Positions 16,789 to 26,818 of a stretch of DNA of 64,000 nucleotides are shown here, piece after piece. Source of the DNA: Lachnospiraceae bacterium. GTDB taxonomy: Bacteria > Bacillota_A > Clostridia > Lachnospirales > Lachnospiraceae. Within the stretch, counting starts at the first letter, position 1. Every line of letters starts with the position of its first letter. Both the position numbers and the translations under genes were made by a program. The DNA is taken from positions 23,268 to 87,267 of the forward strand of contig JAEEWS010000007.1 of the NCBI GenBank assembly GCA_016287765.1, in the 5' to 3' direction. The notes under the pieces are model-generated. The model saw only the letters and a list, made by a program, of their open reading frames with translations. It did no database searches and was not told the DNA's origin.

Positions 16789-19478
16789 CTGCATTTTTCC
16801 TTAAGTCTGTAAAGCACGTTAAGTGCATCAAGGGGTGTCATGGTCTGAACGTTTATACTGAGCAATTCGTCAATAACGTTTTTATATTTAGGTGAAAAGA
16901 CAGGTTCTGCAGTAGGTGCGGGTTCGTCTTCCGGAGGCTCCTCGAAAAATGAAAGCTGACCGTCTATAAGATCATCATTCTTTTCTTTCTTCTTGGGCTT
17001 CTTTTCGTTGTGATCCGCTTCGTCAAATATATCCTCGGAAATTATATCGTTTTTAACCAATTCATCGGATATCTCTGCAGCTCTTTTAAGCACCTCTTCG
17101 GGAAGTCCCGCAAGCCTTGCTACCTGAATTCCGTAGCTCTTATCCGCTCCGCCCTTAATTATCTTTCTCAGGAAGATTATGCTGTCACCCTGTTCTTTAA
17201 CGGCTATACAATAATTGTTTACCCCCTTAAGTCTGCCTTCCAGTTCCGTAAGTTCATGATAGTGAGTGGCAAACAGCGCTTTGGCTCCCAGTTTTTTGGT
17301 ATCGGCTATATGTTCCACCACGGCCCAGGCGATACTTAATCCGTCATAGGTACTGGTACCTCTGCCTATCTCATCCAGGATAAGAAGGCTCTTCTTTGTG
17401 GCATTTTTAAGGATATTGGCCACTTCGTTCATTTCCACCATGAATGTGGATTGACCGCTGGCCAGATCATCGGAAGCACCGACTCTTGTAAATATCCTGT
17501 CACATATACCGATCTTTGCACTTGCAGCAGGAACAAAAGATCCCAATTGAGCCATGAGTACGATCAAAGCCGTCTGTCTCATATAGGTGGATTTTCCTGC
17601 CATATTGGGGCCTGTGATGATGGATATCCTGTGCTCATTATTGTCCAGGAAGGTATCATTTTCGATGAACATGTCGTTTATCAGCATCTGTTCCACCACA
17701 GGATGTCTTCCGCCTTTAATATGGATAACTCCGTCATCTGTGATCTCGGGACGAACATAGTTGTGATTGGAAGCCACTTTGGAAAGCGAGCATATAACGT
17801 CTATATAGGCAATGGCTCTGGCGGATTGCTGGATACGGGTAACTTCTCCCGCCACTCTGTCTCTTAAATCATCAAAAAGATCATATTCCAGTGAGAACAG
17901 TTTATCTTCAGCGCCCAAAATATCTTCTTCAATCTTTTTCAACTCTTCATTGGTGTATCTTTCAGCACCTGCCAGAGTCTGTTTTCTGATCCAGTCCGGA
18001 GGAACCTGATCCTTAAAGGAATTTGTTACTTCAAAGTAATATCCGAAAACACGGTTGTATTTTATCTTAAGGTTTTTAATACCTGTTTCTTCTTTTGCCT
18101 TGGTCTCCAGTTGCATGAGCCAGCTTTTACCGTCGGTCTTGGCACTTCTGAGTCTGTCTACTTCCGGATTATAGCCGGTTTTAATAATTCCTCCTTCTTT
18201 TATCTGTAAAGGAGGTTCTTCGGCTATACAGGAATCTATAAGATCTGCCAGATCCTTAAGTTCGTCTATCTCATCCTGCTGCTTTTTCCAGAAATCACTT
18301 GAAAACTCTTTAGCTATGCCTTTTATAAACGGAAGCATCTTAAGGGAAGAACAAAGGGCTATCATATCTCTGGGATTGGCAGATCTGTAGGATACCTTAC
18401 TCATTAGTCTTTCAAGATCGTAAATGGCATCCAGATATTCCATCAGTTCTTCTCGACTTATTGCATTATCGTTCAATTCCTGAACCGCATCCAGTCTTTC
18501 GTTTATCTCATTCTTTTTGATCAGGGGCTGTTCGATGAAATTCTTTAAAAGACGCCCGCCCATGGCAGTCTTGGTCTTATCCAGGATACCGAAAAGAGAG
18601 CCTCTCTTATTCTTTTCCCTCATTGTTTCCGTAAGCTCAAGATTTCTTCTCGTGGAATTGTCAATGATCATATATCTTCCCACGAAGTATTGTTCGAGTC
18701 TGGTTATATGCAGAAGAGAATTCTTTTGGGTATCAAAAAGATACTTAAGCAAACCTCCTGCAGCCAGACGACCAATGGGAATCCCTGTAATTGAGAGATT
18801 CGGACTGTTTTCACCGAAATGAAGGGTTATCGCCTTCTCACTTTCATCTTCACTGAAAACAAAGTCATCCAGAACAGATACGAAGATATTCATCTTCTCT
18901 TTTAATCCGTCCAGATCCAAGCCGGAAACTATGCAGGATGAATTACAGATGATCTCCGAGGGAGAAAATCTGGTGATCTCATCCAAAGCCTCCGAAAGAC
19001 CGTTCACTTCGGTTACAAGGAAATCTCCTGTGGAAACATCCACTGTGGAAAGGCCGAAAGCACCGTCCACATAGACTATGCTCATAAGATAATTGTGTGA
19101 TGCATCGTTTCCGTTACCTACATTAAGATTTGTACCGGGAGTGACTATACGTGTGACTTCCCTTTTTACAAGGCCTTTTGCCTGTTTGGGATCTTCTGTC
19201 TGTTCGCAGATGGCTACCTTGTAGCCCTTAGCCACCAGTCTGTCCAGGTAAACATCCACCGCATGATGGGGAATGCCACACATGGGTGCTCTTTCTTCAA
19301 GACCGCAGGCTTTACCCGTAAGTGTGAGTTCCAGTTCCTTGGATGCGGTAATTGCATCGTCAAAGAACATTTCGTAGAAATCTCCCAAACGATAAAACAG
19401 AATGCAGTCCCGGTATAAAGCTTTAGTTTCAAGATATTTCGCCATCATCGGCGAAACATCTGCCTGATTGATATCCAT
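16785..19478 (-). CDS. mutS: DNA mismatch recognition protein MutS
   Basis: MutS binds mismatches and small loops. The 897-residue protein has the mismatch-contact motif GDFYEMF (about 32-38), the connector and lever domains, then the ATPase with TGPNMAGKSTYMRQ (about 613-626) and DEIGRGTSTYDG (about 692-703). The C-terminal tail after about 800 is acidic and proline-rich, ending in a conserved helical element. The ATG shares one base with the stop of the upstream MutS-like gene (TAATG), so the two are translationally coupled. Confidence 0.96.
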   Translation of the reverse strand: MDINQADVSPMMAKYLETKALYRDCILFYRLGDFYEMFFDDAITASKELELTLTGKACGLEERAPMCGIPHHAVDVYLDRLVAKGYKVAICEQTEDPKQAKGLVKREVTRIVTPGTNLNVGNGNDASHNYLMSIVYVDGAFGLSTVDVSTGDFLVTEVNGLSEALDEITRFSPSEIICNSSCIVSGLDLDGLKEKMNIFVSVLDDFVFSEDESEKAITLHFGENSPNLSITGIPIGRLAAGGLLKYLFDTQKNSLLHITRLEQYFVGRYMIIDNSTRRNLELTETMREKNKRGSLFGILDKTKTAMGGRLLKNFIEQPLIKKNEINERLDAVQELNDNAISREELMEYLDAIYDLERLMSKVSYRSANPRDMIALCSSLKMLPFIKGIAKEFSSDFWKKQQDEIDELKDLADLIDSCIAEEPPLQIKEGGIIKTGYNPEVDRLRSAKTDGKSWLMQLETKAKEETGIKNLKIKYNRVFGYYFEVTNSFKDQVPPDWIRKQTLAGAERYTNEELKKIEEDILGAEDKLFSLEYDLFDDLRDRVAGEVTRIQQSARAIAYIDVICSLSKVASNHNYVRPEITDDGVIHIKGGRHPVVEQMLINDMFIENDTFLDNNEHRISIITGPNMAGKSTYMRQTALIVLMAQLGSFVPAASAKIGICDRIFTRVGASDDLASGQSTFMVEMNEVANILKNATKKSLLILDEIGRGTSTYDGLSIAWAVVEHIADTKKLGAKALFATHYHELTELEGRLKGVNNYCIAVKEQGDSIIFLRKIIKGGADKSYGIQVARLAGLPEEVLKRAAEISDELVKNDIISEDIFDEADHNEKKPKKKEKNDDLIDGQLSFFEEPPEDEPAPTAEPVFSPKYKNVIDELLSINVQTMTPLDALNVLYRLKEKCR

Positions 19479-21172
19479 TATCCTTTTGCCTCCGAAGGAT
19501 TATTCCAGGTGCCGCTTGCCACAAATTCCTCTGCAAGGGCTGTAGCGTTTTGGATTATCCGTTCATCATATCCGTAGGTCTTTAGCATTAATATGGCATT
19601 ACGGGTTTTGGACGGACCTGTTTTTAAAACATAATCAAAGTAAACGTCTCCATCTTCATCCAGACTCTCTTCAAAATGATAATTAAGATAAATGTCCTTA
19701 AGAAGCGTGGTAAGTTCAATGTCATGAGTGGCCGCAAATACCAGTTTGTTCTGAGCTGCAAGAAACTTGAGAGAGGAAGTGGAGGCGGCTATTCTTTCGA
19801 CGGTATTTGTACCGCGCAACACTTCATCAACAAAGCAAAGAACGGGGTATTCTCCGCCCTCATCCATTATACGTTTCAAAGCTTTGATCTCGGTGATGTA
19901 ATAACTTTCACCCGATACTATGTCATCGGAAAGGGACATACCGGTCATGGTCTTAAAGAACGAACCGCTGTAGCTTTCCGCAAAGCATGTATGAATAGTT
20001 TGAGAAAAAATGGCATTAAGTGCCACTGTTTTTAAGAAGGTGGATTTACCCGAAGCATTGGATCCTGTGATCAAAACATGTTTGTCGGTATCCAGATCCG
20101 AAGTTACGGGATCGTTCAAAAGGAAATGATAAGCCCCCTTAAAAGATACATGAGGCTTTCCTTCTTTTGTAAGCTCGGGAACACACCACTTCTTAGAGGA
20201 TGCTCTCATACTGCTCACACAGATAAGAGCATCTATATATCCTACGGTCTTATACAGATCTATTATCGTATCTGTTTCTTTTGCCGCACTTTTAGCCGCA
20301 TTGTTTAATGAGATCAGATCAAAATGAAAGATCAGATTTGCATAGTCCAAAAGAATGGAGCCTATATCCATGGAAACAGTTTCCCTTATAGCCCAGGAAG
20401 CCTTCTTTACGGGTCTGAGTTTTGGAAGGAGCTTTTTTAACTTTTCGTTCTCTTCCTTAAGTACCGGAATATCAGCATCTATCAGTCTGTAACCTGCATT
20501 TATGATGGAAATGATGTTCCTGATGGCATATATATAGCTGTCGGTTTTTGACTTTGCCATATAATAGGTGGTTATATTGTAAATTATAACTCCAATGGGG
20601 AAAAGCAATGAACCGGGCGTGTTTTTGATCACAGCAAAAATAACTGCTGCCACAAGCAGGAATATATTTATATATTGGGAAAAGGCATTGGCATCCAGAG
20701 TGCTTTTAAACTGCTCCAGAATAAAATAAAGGTGAAAGCCGTGACTTTTGGACATGTTTGTAAAGGTCATCTGGGTATTTACCCTTTTTTCCTTGTTTTC
20801 GGAAAAATAGCTGATTATATCTTCTCTTTTTTTCAGTTCACTCTCATCGAAGGTGGGAGTTCTCAGCATGTTGTAATAACAAACAGAACCGGCTGCGGAG
20901 CCTGTCTTGTCTGTCATAAGATAAATAAGATCCAGATCCAGATCGTTAGCCGTTATATCATCTATTACAAATCGGTCATTTCTGGCTCTTTCTTCCGCAA
21001 AAAACACTTTTGCATCTTCGCCGTAAAGGATGTTAAAGTCATCCTCTTCGTTAAATGTTCCGTATTCTCTTTCTATCCTTTGATGGAGTTTTATCGCGTT
21101 TCTGTGTTTGTCGATCAGACCTTTTACAATGAAAAATACAAAAGCCGCCAGTAATAAATAAAGAAATTCCAT
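19478..21172 (-). CDS. Membrane-anchored MutS-like ATPase
   Basis: This 564-residue protein has a MutS-type ATPase at its C-terminus: ITGSNASGKSTFLKT (about 365-380), a Walker B CFVDEVLRGTNT (about 445) and FAATHDIEL (about 480). It has no mismatch-binding domain. The N-terminus is a hydrophobic segment (about 3-18), and two more hydrophobic stretches lie around 170-205. It is therefore predicted to sit in the membrane. Family members of this type are annotated as MutS-related proteins without a proven role. Coupling to mutS by a TAATG overlap suggests a related job or shared regulation. Confidence 0.85.
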   Translation of the reverse strand: MEFLYLLLAAFVFFIVKGLIDKHRNAIKLHQRIEREYGTFNEEDDFNILYGEDAKVFFAEERARNDRFVIDDITANDLDLDLIYLMTDKTGSAAGSVCYYNMLRTPTFDESELKKREDIISYFSENKEKRVNTQMTFTNMSKSHGFHLYFILEQFKSTLDANAFSQYINIFLLVAAVIFAVIKNTPGSLLFPIGVIIYNITTYYMAKSKTDSYIYAIRNIISIINAGYRLIDADIPVLKEENEKLKKLLPKLRPVKKASWAIRETVSMDIGSILLDYANLIFHFDLISLNNAAKSAAKETDTIIDLYKTVGYIDALICVSSMRASSKKWCVPELTKEGKPHVSFKGAYHFLLNDPVTSDLDTDKHVLITGSNASGKSTFLKTVALNAIFSQTIHTCFAESYSGSFFKTMTGMSLSDDIVSGESYYITEIKALKRIMDEGGEYPVLCFVDEVLRGTNTVERIAASTSSLKFLAAQNKLVFAATHDIELTTLLKDIYLNYHFEESLDEDGDVYFDYVLKTGPSKTRNAILMLKTYGYDERIIQNATALAEEFVASGTWNNPSEAKG

Positions 21173-21193
21173 TTTTCTCTCCCTTGATCTTAA

Positions 21194-21210
21194 GCTAAAA
21201 GATCTTTAGC
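21194..21210 (-). other. Short hairpin before the MutS-like gene
   Basis: GCTAAA (21194-21199) pairs with TTTAGC (21205-21210) around a 5-nt loop, just upstream of the GGGAG ribosome site of the MutS-like gene. It has no T-tract of its own and could act in the leader of that gene. Confidence 0.35.
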
Positions 21211-21231
21211 ATAACCCTTTCTTAAGCGTAA

Positions 21232-21283
21232 CAAAATCGGCATCTTCTGTTCCGTGAAGCAACACGAACGAAAAGGCCGATCC
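21232..21283 (-). terminator. Terminator-like long hairpin between the EEP gene and the MutS-like gene
   Basis: On the minus strand GATCGGC pairs with GCCGATT, enclosing a 13-position inner stem with two mismatches around a TTGCTT loop. The base is followed by TTTTGTT. It lies about 50 nt after the stop codon of the EEP gene. The interrupted T-run makes it a moderate terminator or attenuator. Confidence 0.6.
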
Positions 21284-21335
21284 CGTTATTATGCATGTTG
21301 TTTTGATTTCTCCTTTTTAACCATGTTTCCCCCTG

Positions 21336-22466
21336 TCACTTAAGATCAAATGTCATATAAACAGGTTCGTGGTCGGAATACAGATATCCTGTGTTTAAAT
21401 TCTCATAGGAAAGAACATTAACATTGTCCGAAACAATGAAACCATCCACTATAAACTCATTGGTGTGACCCTTGGTATAGGGTTCGTCACAATCTCTGCA
21501 GGTCATTTCAAGACTGTGCTTATAGTCTTCTCCGAAAAGATCCATGGCAAGTGAAAAATGCTCAGGAATGGCACTTCTCGGGAATGCACAGGCCCAGGTG
21601 GAATAACCTGTTTCATCCTCTTTTAAGAGGAGATCGTGATTAAAATCACCGCCACAGATAATATAATTTCCCTTATTGTATTCTGCCACCATGTCATTAA
21701 AGAGCATGGAAGTCTGTCCTTCTCTTACCGATTCGTCTGAACCGTAAGCGGAAAGATGCACATTAAAGAGCACAAGATATTTTCCGTTATCCAAAGGTAC
21801 TCTTGATATGGAATAACATCTGTCCAAGTCTAACACTTTGGAAATGCTTTCATTTATGGGAAGACTTCTTCTTAAACCGCTTTCTATACCATATTTGGAA
21901 TAGGTGGCTATCCCTGAGGTTATGGTGCCGTGAGGCTGCAAAAAGGGATAGGCGATAAATGAAGATTTAAAGTAATTATATGCGAAGGTGTAATTGTAAG
22001 GCTTAAGCATGAGGTTCACAAATTCCAGCTCATTCACATGATAAGTTCTTGTGGAATCCTCATCTATCTCCTGGATCATTATAAAATCGGGATCGAGGGC
22101 TGTAAGCTTGCTTATCTGCCCGTTAAGGTTTTTATATATCGCATCCTTGGAGAAAGCCCAGGACTGGGTACCGCCGTCCATGAAGAAATCAAAATCATAG
22201 GAATAAGCACCGAAGCCCACATTATTTGACATGATGGAAAAGGTCTTTTCGGTATCGGGTTTTAAAGAAGGATCGAATTCCGCATTTTTATGAAGGTTCA
22301 GTTCAAAATTATCCGGTAATCTGCTGTAGCTTAATAAGAAATAAGCCACATATCCTATCAATACCACCAAAAGGCAGCCGAGAACTATGCCCAGAGTTCT
22401 TAAAGTAATTGTTAAAGGGCTTTTTTTTCTTGCCTTTTTGATCATAGCCTTCTTCTTTGCTTTCAT
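21336..22466 (-). CDS. Membrane-anchored endonuclease/exonuclease/phosphatase-family protein
   Basis: The 376-residue protein has a very basic N-terminus (KAKKKAMIKKARKK), one membrane segment (about 20-45) and an EEP-fold domain outside the membrane. Catalytic motifs visible are MSNNVG, MIQEID (metal-binding Glu, about 150), FNVHLSAYG, CGGDFNHD and the final SDHEPVYM. Substrates in this superfamily range from DNA to phospholipids, so none is assigned. I choose the ATG at 22466, after a GGAGGAGG tract. The longer frame overlaps gpsA by 82 nt and lacks a ribosome site. It begins 25 nt past the gpsA stop. Confidence 0.8.
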   Translation of the reverse strand: MKAKKKAMIKKARKKSPLTITLRTLGIVLGCLLVVLIGYVAYFLLSYSRLPDNFELNLHKNAEFDPSLKPDTEKTFSIMSNNVGFGAYSYDFDFFMDGGTQSWAFSKDAIYKNLNGQISKLTALDPDFIMIQEIDEDSTRTYHVNELEFVNLMLKPYNYTFAYNYFKSSFIAYPFLQPHGTITSGIATYSKYGIESGLRRSLPINESISKVLDLDRCYSISRVPLDNGKYLVLFNVHLSAYGSDESVREGQTSMLFNDMVAEYNKGNYIICGGDFNHDLLLKEDETGYSTWACAFPRSAIPEHFSLAMDLFGEDYKHSLEMTCRDCDEPYTKGHTNEFIVDGFIVSDNVNVLSYENLNTGYLYSDHEPVYMTFDLK

Positions 22467-22491
22467 TCCTTGATCAACCTCCTCCTTGTAA

Positions 22492-23499
22492 CTACCAGGA
22501 TAGACTGCTGTGCTCCGCTTTCTTATCTCTTGTAAACAGATCGTGGACCGCTTCAATGGCGGGTTTATCTTCAAAAAGCACCATGCAGACCTGTTCCACG
22601 ATGGGCATGCTCACGTCAAACTTCTTTGAAAGAGCAAGGGCTGCTTTTGCACAGTAAACACCTTCTACAGTCTGTCCTATCAGACTCAGGGCTGCTTCAC
22701 AGGATTTACCCTGTCCCAGAAGATATCCCGCGTTCCTGTTTCTGGAATGGTTACTTGTACATGTAACCATAAGGTCTCCCATACCGGATAGTCCGGAGAA
22801 AGTCTCGGGATGACCTCCCATTTTAATGCCAAGTCTTGTGATCTCAGCTATTCCTCTTGTCATAAGTGCGGCTTTTGTATTGTCACCGTATCCCAGTCCG
22901 TCGGCAATACCCGCTGCAAGAGCTATAACATTCTTTAAAGAGCCGCCAAGTTCTATGCCCAAAACATCGGGACTTGTATAAACTCTGAAATAATCGTTCA
23001 TAAATGCGTCCTGTATTCTTTCCGCCGCTTCCTTGCTGTGAGATCCTGCTACAATAGTAGAAGGTATATGTACCGAGACTTCTTCAGCATGAGTAGGTCC
23101 TGAAAGTACACAGACTTCAGCCTGTTTTATCTCATCTGAGATCACTTCCGTAAGGGTCATAAGACTCTTTTCCTCGATACCTTTAGCCACATTTACTATG
23201 ATCTGTCCTTTTTTTATCATGGGAGCGATGAGAGCAGCCGTCTTTCTTGCATATATAGACGCCACAGCCATTACGATGATATCTTTTTCACCGGAAAGAG
23301 CTTCTTCAATATCTGTCGTAAGTTTAACTTCTTCAGGCATTACAGCGCCGGGAAGATTCCTGATCCTGGATCTGTCGGCAGCCATTGCGGATATCTCTTT
23401 TTCGACTGCACTCCATAGAGTAACCTCGTGCCGGTTTGAATTTAAAAGTATGGTTAATGCTGTTCCCCATGTTCCTGCTCCGAGAACGGTAATATTCAT
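22492..23499 (-). CDS. gpsA: Glycerol-3-phosphate dehydrogenase [NAD(P)+]
   Basis: GpsA makes sn-glycerol 3-phosphate for phospholipid synthesis from dihydroxyacetone phosphate. The 335-residue protein has the N-terminal dinucleotide fold (LGAGTWGTALTILL), the NVAKGIEE segment (about 107), and the catalytic region around ELGGSLKNVIALAAGI (about 183-198, Lys in GSLKN). The start shares one base with the plsY stop, and the two enzymes act in succession, GpsA supplying the acceptor for PlsY. Confidence 0.96.
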   Translation of the reverse strand: MNITVLGAGTWGTALTILLNSNRHEVTLWSAVEKEISAMAADRSRIRNLPGAVMPEEVKLTTDIEEALSGEKDIIVMAVASIYARKTAALIAPMIKKGQIIVNVAKGIEEKSLMTLTEVISDEIKQAEVCVLSGPTHAEEVSVHIPSTIVAGSHSKEAAERIQDAFMNDYFRVYTSPDVLGIELGGSLKNVIALAAGIADGLGYGDNTKAALMTRGIAEITRLGIKMGGHPETFSGLSGMGDLMVTCTSNHSRNRNAGYLLGQGKSCEAALSLIGQTVEGVYCAKAALALSKKFDVSMPIVEQVCMVLFEDKPAIEAVHDLFTRDKKAEHSSLSW

Positions 23500-24158
23500 T
23501 ATTCACTCTTCTCCTTTTTCTTTACCGTAAGCTTATTTTCGTTGTGATTAATAAGTCTGACTATATTCTGCCTGTGATTGTAAAAAGCAGAAACAGTAAA
23601 AAGCAAAGTTACAAGGATCATATGCAGATCTCCGTGGGAGGAAATGCCTACGAAGATCGGGAAAAGAACGGATGCTGTAAGTGATGCCAGAGACATGTAT
23701 CTTGTGATCACAAGGATAGAGATAAAAAGTACAAGTCCGATGGCTGCCAGCCTCCAGTCATAGATCAGCATACATGCTCCCATGCAGGCAATACCTTTTC
23801 CGCCTCTGAATTTTAAGTAGAAAGGAAAAAGATGACCGCATACAGCTCCCAGAGCGGTATAAAGCACCAACAGCTGACTGAGACCGGAAAAAGCCTCATA
23901 TTGAGTGAAAAGCACATATCTGGTCAGCATCATGGGAATGATGGTCTTGCCCAGATCTATCACAAGGGTGATGATCCCCGCTTTAAGCCCCACAACTCTT
24001 AAAACATTGGTAGTTCCCAGATTTCCGCTACCCTTGGATTTAACGTCCACATGGTAGATCTTTCCGATAAAATAACCGGATGAGAAGATCCCGAACACAT
24101 AACCCATAATGATACAAAAAATGATCTGAAGAACGAAATAATCTTTGAATAATTCCAT
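23499..24158 (-). CDS. plsY: Acyl-phosphate:glycerol-3-phosphate acyltransferase PlsY
   Basis: PlsY acylates glycerol 3-phosphate to lysophosphatidate, the first committed phospholipid step. The 219-residue membrane protein has the three conserved motifs: SGNLGTTNVLRV (about 40-51), KFRGGKGIA (about 115-123) and the late FYNHRQNIVRL (about 190-200). It has about five membrane segments and lies between der and gpsA. Confidence 0.95.
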   Translation of the reverse strand: MELFKDYFVLQIIFCIIMGYVFGIFSSGYFIGKIYHVDVKSKGSGNLGTTNVLRVVGLKAGIITLVIDLGKTIIPMMLTRYVLFTQYEAFSGLSQLLVLYTALGAVCGHLFPFYLKFRGGKGIACMGACMLIYDWRLAAIGLVLFISILVITRYMSLASLTASVLFPIFVGISSHGDLHMILVTLLFTVSAFYNHRQNIVRLINHNENKLTVKKKEKSE

Positions 24159-24174
24159 TTTAGTCCCCTACCTT

Positions 24175-25509
24175 TTAAACATTGTCTTTCTCATTACGCT
24201 CTCTGATTATAAATTTCAGGGACGTTCCAGCAAAACCAAAAGCCTCACGGATCTTGTTCTCTATATATCTGGTATATGAAAAATGCATAAGCTTCTTATC
24301 ATTTACAAAAATGACAAATGCGGGAGGCTTAACCGCCACCTGCGTGATATAGAAGAGTTTCAGTCTTCTGCCCTTGTCCGAAGGCGGCTGCTGTAAAGAT
24401 ACAGCCTGCATCATGATCTCGTTAAGAACGCCTGTACCTATCCTCATATTCTGATTCTGAATGATCGCATCGATCCGTTCAAACAGCTTGTTCATTCTCT
24501 GACCGGTCTTTGCGGAAATGAAAAGGATATCCGCATAAGGAATGAAGGAAAGTACCTGTTTGATCTTTTCCGTCATCTTGTATATAGTCTTATCATCCTT
24601 TTCTTCAACCGCATCCCATTTGTTTACAACGATCAGGATACCCTTACCCGCATCGTGGGCAATACCGGCGATCTTTGCATCCTGCTCGGTAACACCCTCC
24701 ACGGCGTTGATAACCACTACGACCACATCAGCTCTTTCAACGGCTGCAACGGTTCTTACCATCATGAAATGCTCGATATCTTCTTTTATCTTTGCGTGCT
24801 TTCTAAGGCCTGCGGTATCGATGAATACATATTCTTCATCATTATGTTTTACCACTGTATCAATGGCATCCCTGGTGGTTCCGGCTATATCGGAAACGAT
24901 GACTCTGTCGGTGCCTATGAGCTTATTAATGATAGAACTTTTTCCCACATTGGGTTTACCGACTATTGCCACTCTGGGTCTTTCGTCTTCCTCCTCTTCA
25001 TTGGGCCTGTCGCCTACGGCTTCACAGACCGCATCAAGAAGTTCGCCGAAACCAAGTCTGTTTACCGACGATACGGGAATGGGATCTCCGATGCCCAGAT
25101 TATAAAATTCATAGGTGTCATTCATGAATTTGTTGAAATCATCGACCTTATTTACGCAAAGGATAACGGATTTACCGGATTTACGCAGGATATCTGCCAC
25201 ATTGTAATCCGCATCCACCAGACCTGTTTTTACATCCACAACGAAAATAACTGCGTCAGCAGTTTCAATGGCTACCTGTGCCTGCTCACGCATATAAGTC
25301 AGCATCATATCGCCGTTTTCCGGCTCAATTCCGCCTGTATCTATTAATGTAAACTGCCTGTCCAGCCAGGTGATATCAGCATAGATCCTGTCTCTTGTGA
25401 CACCGGGAGTGTCTTTTACGATCGAGATCCTTTCACCTGCCAGCGCATTGAAAAGCGTTGATTTTCCCACATTGGGACGCCCAATAACAGCTATTATGGG
25501 TTTAGACAT
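24175..25509 (-). CDS. der: Ribosome assembly GTPase Der (EngA)
   Basis: Der acts in 50S subunit assembly. The 444-residue protein carries two tandem GTPase domains, with P-loops GRPNVGKST (about 8-16) and GKPNVGKSS (about 183-191), the NKVD and NKWD specificity motifs, and a C-terminal KH-like domain. Its start overlaps the end of the DUF512 gene by 8 nt. Confidence 0.97.
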   Translation of the reverse strand: MSKPIIAVIGRPNVGKSTLFNALAGERISIVKDTPGVTRDRIYADITWLDRQFTLIDTGGIEPENGDMMLTYMREQAQVAIETADAVIFVVDVKTGLVDADYNVADILRKSGKSVILCVNKVDDFNKFMNDTYEFYNLGIGDPIPVSSVNRLGFGELLDAVCEAVGDRPNEEEEDERPRVAIVGKPNVGKSSIINKLIGTDRVIVSDIAGTTRDAIDTVVKHNDEEYVFIDTAGLRKHAKIKEDIEHFMMVRTVAAVERADVVVVVINAVEGVTEQDAKIAGIAHDAGKGILIVVNKWDAVEEKDDKTIYKMTEKIKQVLSFIPYADILFISAKTGQRMNKLFERIDAIIQNQNMRIGTGVLNEIMMQAVSLQQPPSDKGRRLKLFYITQVAVKPPAFVIFVNDKKLMHFSYTRYIENKIREAFGFAGTSLKFIIRERNEKDNV

Positions 25510-26818
25510 TTATTATTTCCTCCACTAAAGAGCTACCTTCAGATTTTACTATACTAATTTTTATTTGTAAAGATTTTTCGATGTCTCCGACGGTCATGTC
25601 ATCCAGCAATACATCTTCTCCGGTCTTTAAGAGAACACAGGGAAGCAACAGCTTTTCGCCCAGTTCTTTACCTTTGAGCTGAGCTATGATGTCCTGCCCG
25701 GTAAGCAGTCCTGCAACAGTTATCGTATCTCCGAAAAAGTTGTTTATTATCTCATAAACCCTTACATCTATGTTGGGGAATTTTTCGTTTATCTTGGCTA
25801 CCTGATCGCAAAGGATGGGATAAGCAAGGGCTCCGGTGGCAAGAGAAAGTGTATGCTTTCTGCCATCTCCCGTAAGTTCCTTTAAGCACTCGTCCACTTC
25901 ATAGTTTAGGAGTCTCACCATGCCTACTCCGTTACCTATCTGAGGATATTCCTCATAGCTTTCCGCTTCGGGTATGGGCAGCTCAGCCTTTAAATACCAT
26001 TCGTCACTGGCATAAACAAATCTTGTACCGAAGGCTGCCTTATACTTTTCCTGATACTTCTCTATCTGTTTTACGACAGCAATAGAATCCTCTTTATTGA
26101 AGGGTTCAAGAGGTGTCAGTTTATTTCTGAACTTAGTGATGCCCACAGGTACCACGGACAGGCTTTTCATGTGACCGATATACATGGACAGATCATTTAT
26201 TGTCCTGTCCAGCTCCTCTTTGTCGTTCCAGCCCTTGCAAAGCACTATCTGGCCGTTCATATCTATGCCTGCCTGATAAAGTCTGGTCATATGGTCCATA
26301 ACCGTACCCGCAAAACGGTTATGAAGCATCCTGCACCTGAGTTCGGGATTTGTGGTATGGACCGAAACGTTTATGGGGGAAAGGTTATAGGATATAAGTC
26401 TGTCTATATCCGCATCCGTCATATTCGTCAAAGTTACGTAACTTCCGGAAAGGAAGGAAAGTCTTGTATCGTCATCTTTAAAATAAATGGTATCTCTCAT
26501 CCCCGGAGGGTTTTGATCTATGAAACAGAATATACATTTGTTACGGCAACTGGAATAATCATCCATAATGCCGTCTTCAAAAACAAGTCCCAGTTCTTCG
26601 GAAGGATCCTTCTCTATATCCAGTTCCCATTCTTCTCCGTCAGGTTTTTTTATGACCACCGTAAGTTCTTCATTTGCGCACAAAAATTCGAAGTCAAAGA
26701 TATCAATGACTTCTTTACCGTTTATGGAAATAAGTTCATCCCCGGGTTCTATTTCCATTTCCTCGGCTATGGAACCCTCCAATATGCTTTTTATTATCTG
26801 TTTACGCTGTGAATGCAT
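25502..26818 (-). CDS. DUF512 family PDZ/radical-SAM-like protein
   Basis: The 438-residue protein begins with a PDZ-like domain (about 1-65; GSIAEEMEIEPGDEL, SINGKEV). A cysteine cluster CRNKCIFCF (about 93-101) fits a radical-SAM-type CxxxCxxC iron-sulfur site, and a DUF512 domain follows to the end. The reaction is unknown. The gene is commonly next to der in Clostridia. It overlaps yraN by 17 nt and der by 8 nt, so the three are translated together. Confidence 0.88.
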   Translation of the reverse strand: MHSQRKQIIKSILEGSIAEEMEIEPGDELISINGKEVIDIFDFEFLCANEELTVVIKKPDGEEWELDIEKDPSEELGLVFEDGIMDDYSSCRNKCIFCFIDQNPPGMRDTIYFKDDDTRLSFLSGSYVTLTNMTDADIDRLISYNLSPINVSVHTTNPELRCRMLHNRFAGTVMDHMTRLYQAGIDMNGQIVLCKGWNDKEELDRTINDLSMYIGHMKSLSVVPVGITKFRNKLTPLEPFNKEDSIAVVKQIEKYQEKYKAAFGTRFVYASDEWYLKAELPIPEAESYEEYPQIGNGVGMVRLLNYEVDECLKELTGDGRKHTLSLATGALAYPILCDQVAKINEKFPNIDVRVYEIINNFFGDTITVAGLLTGQDIIAQLKGKELGEKLLLPCVLLKTGEDVLLDDMTVGDIEKSLQIKISIVKSEGSSLVEEIINV

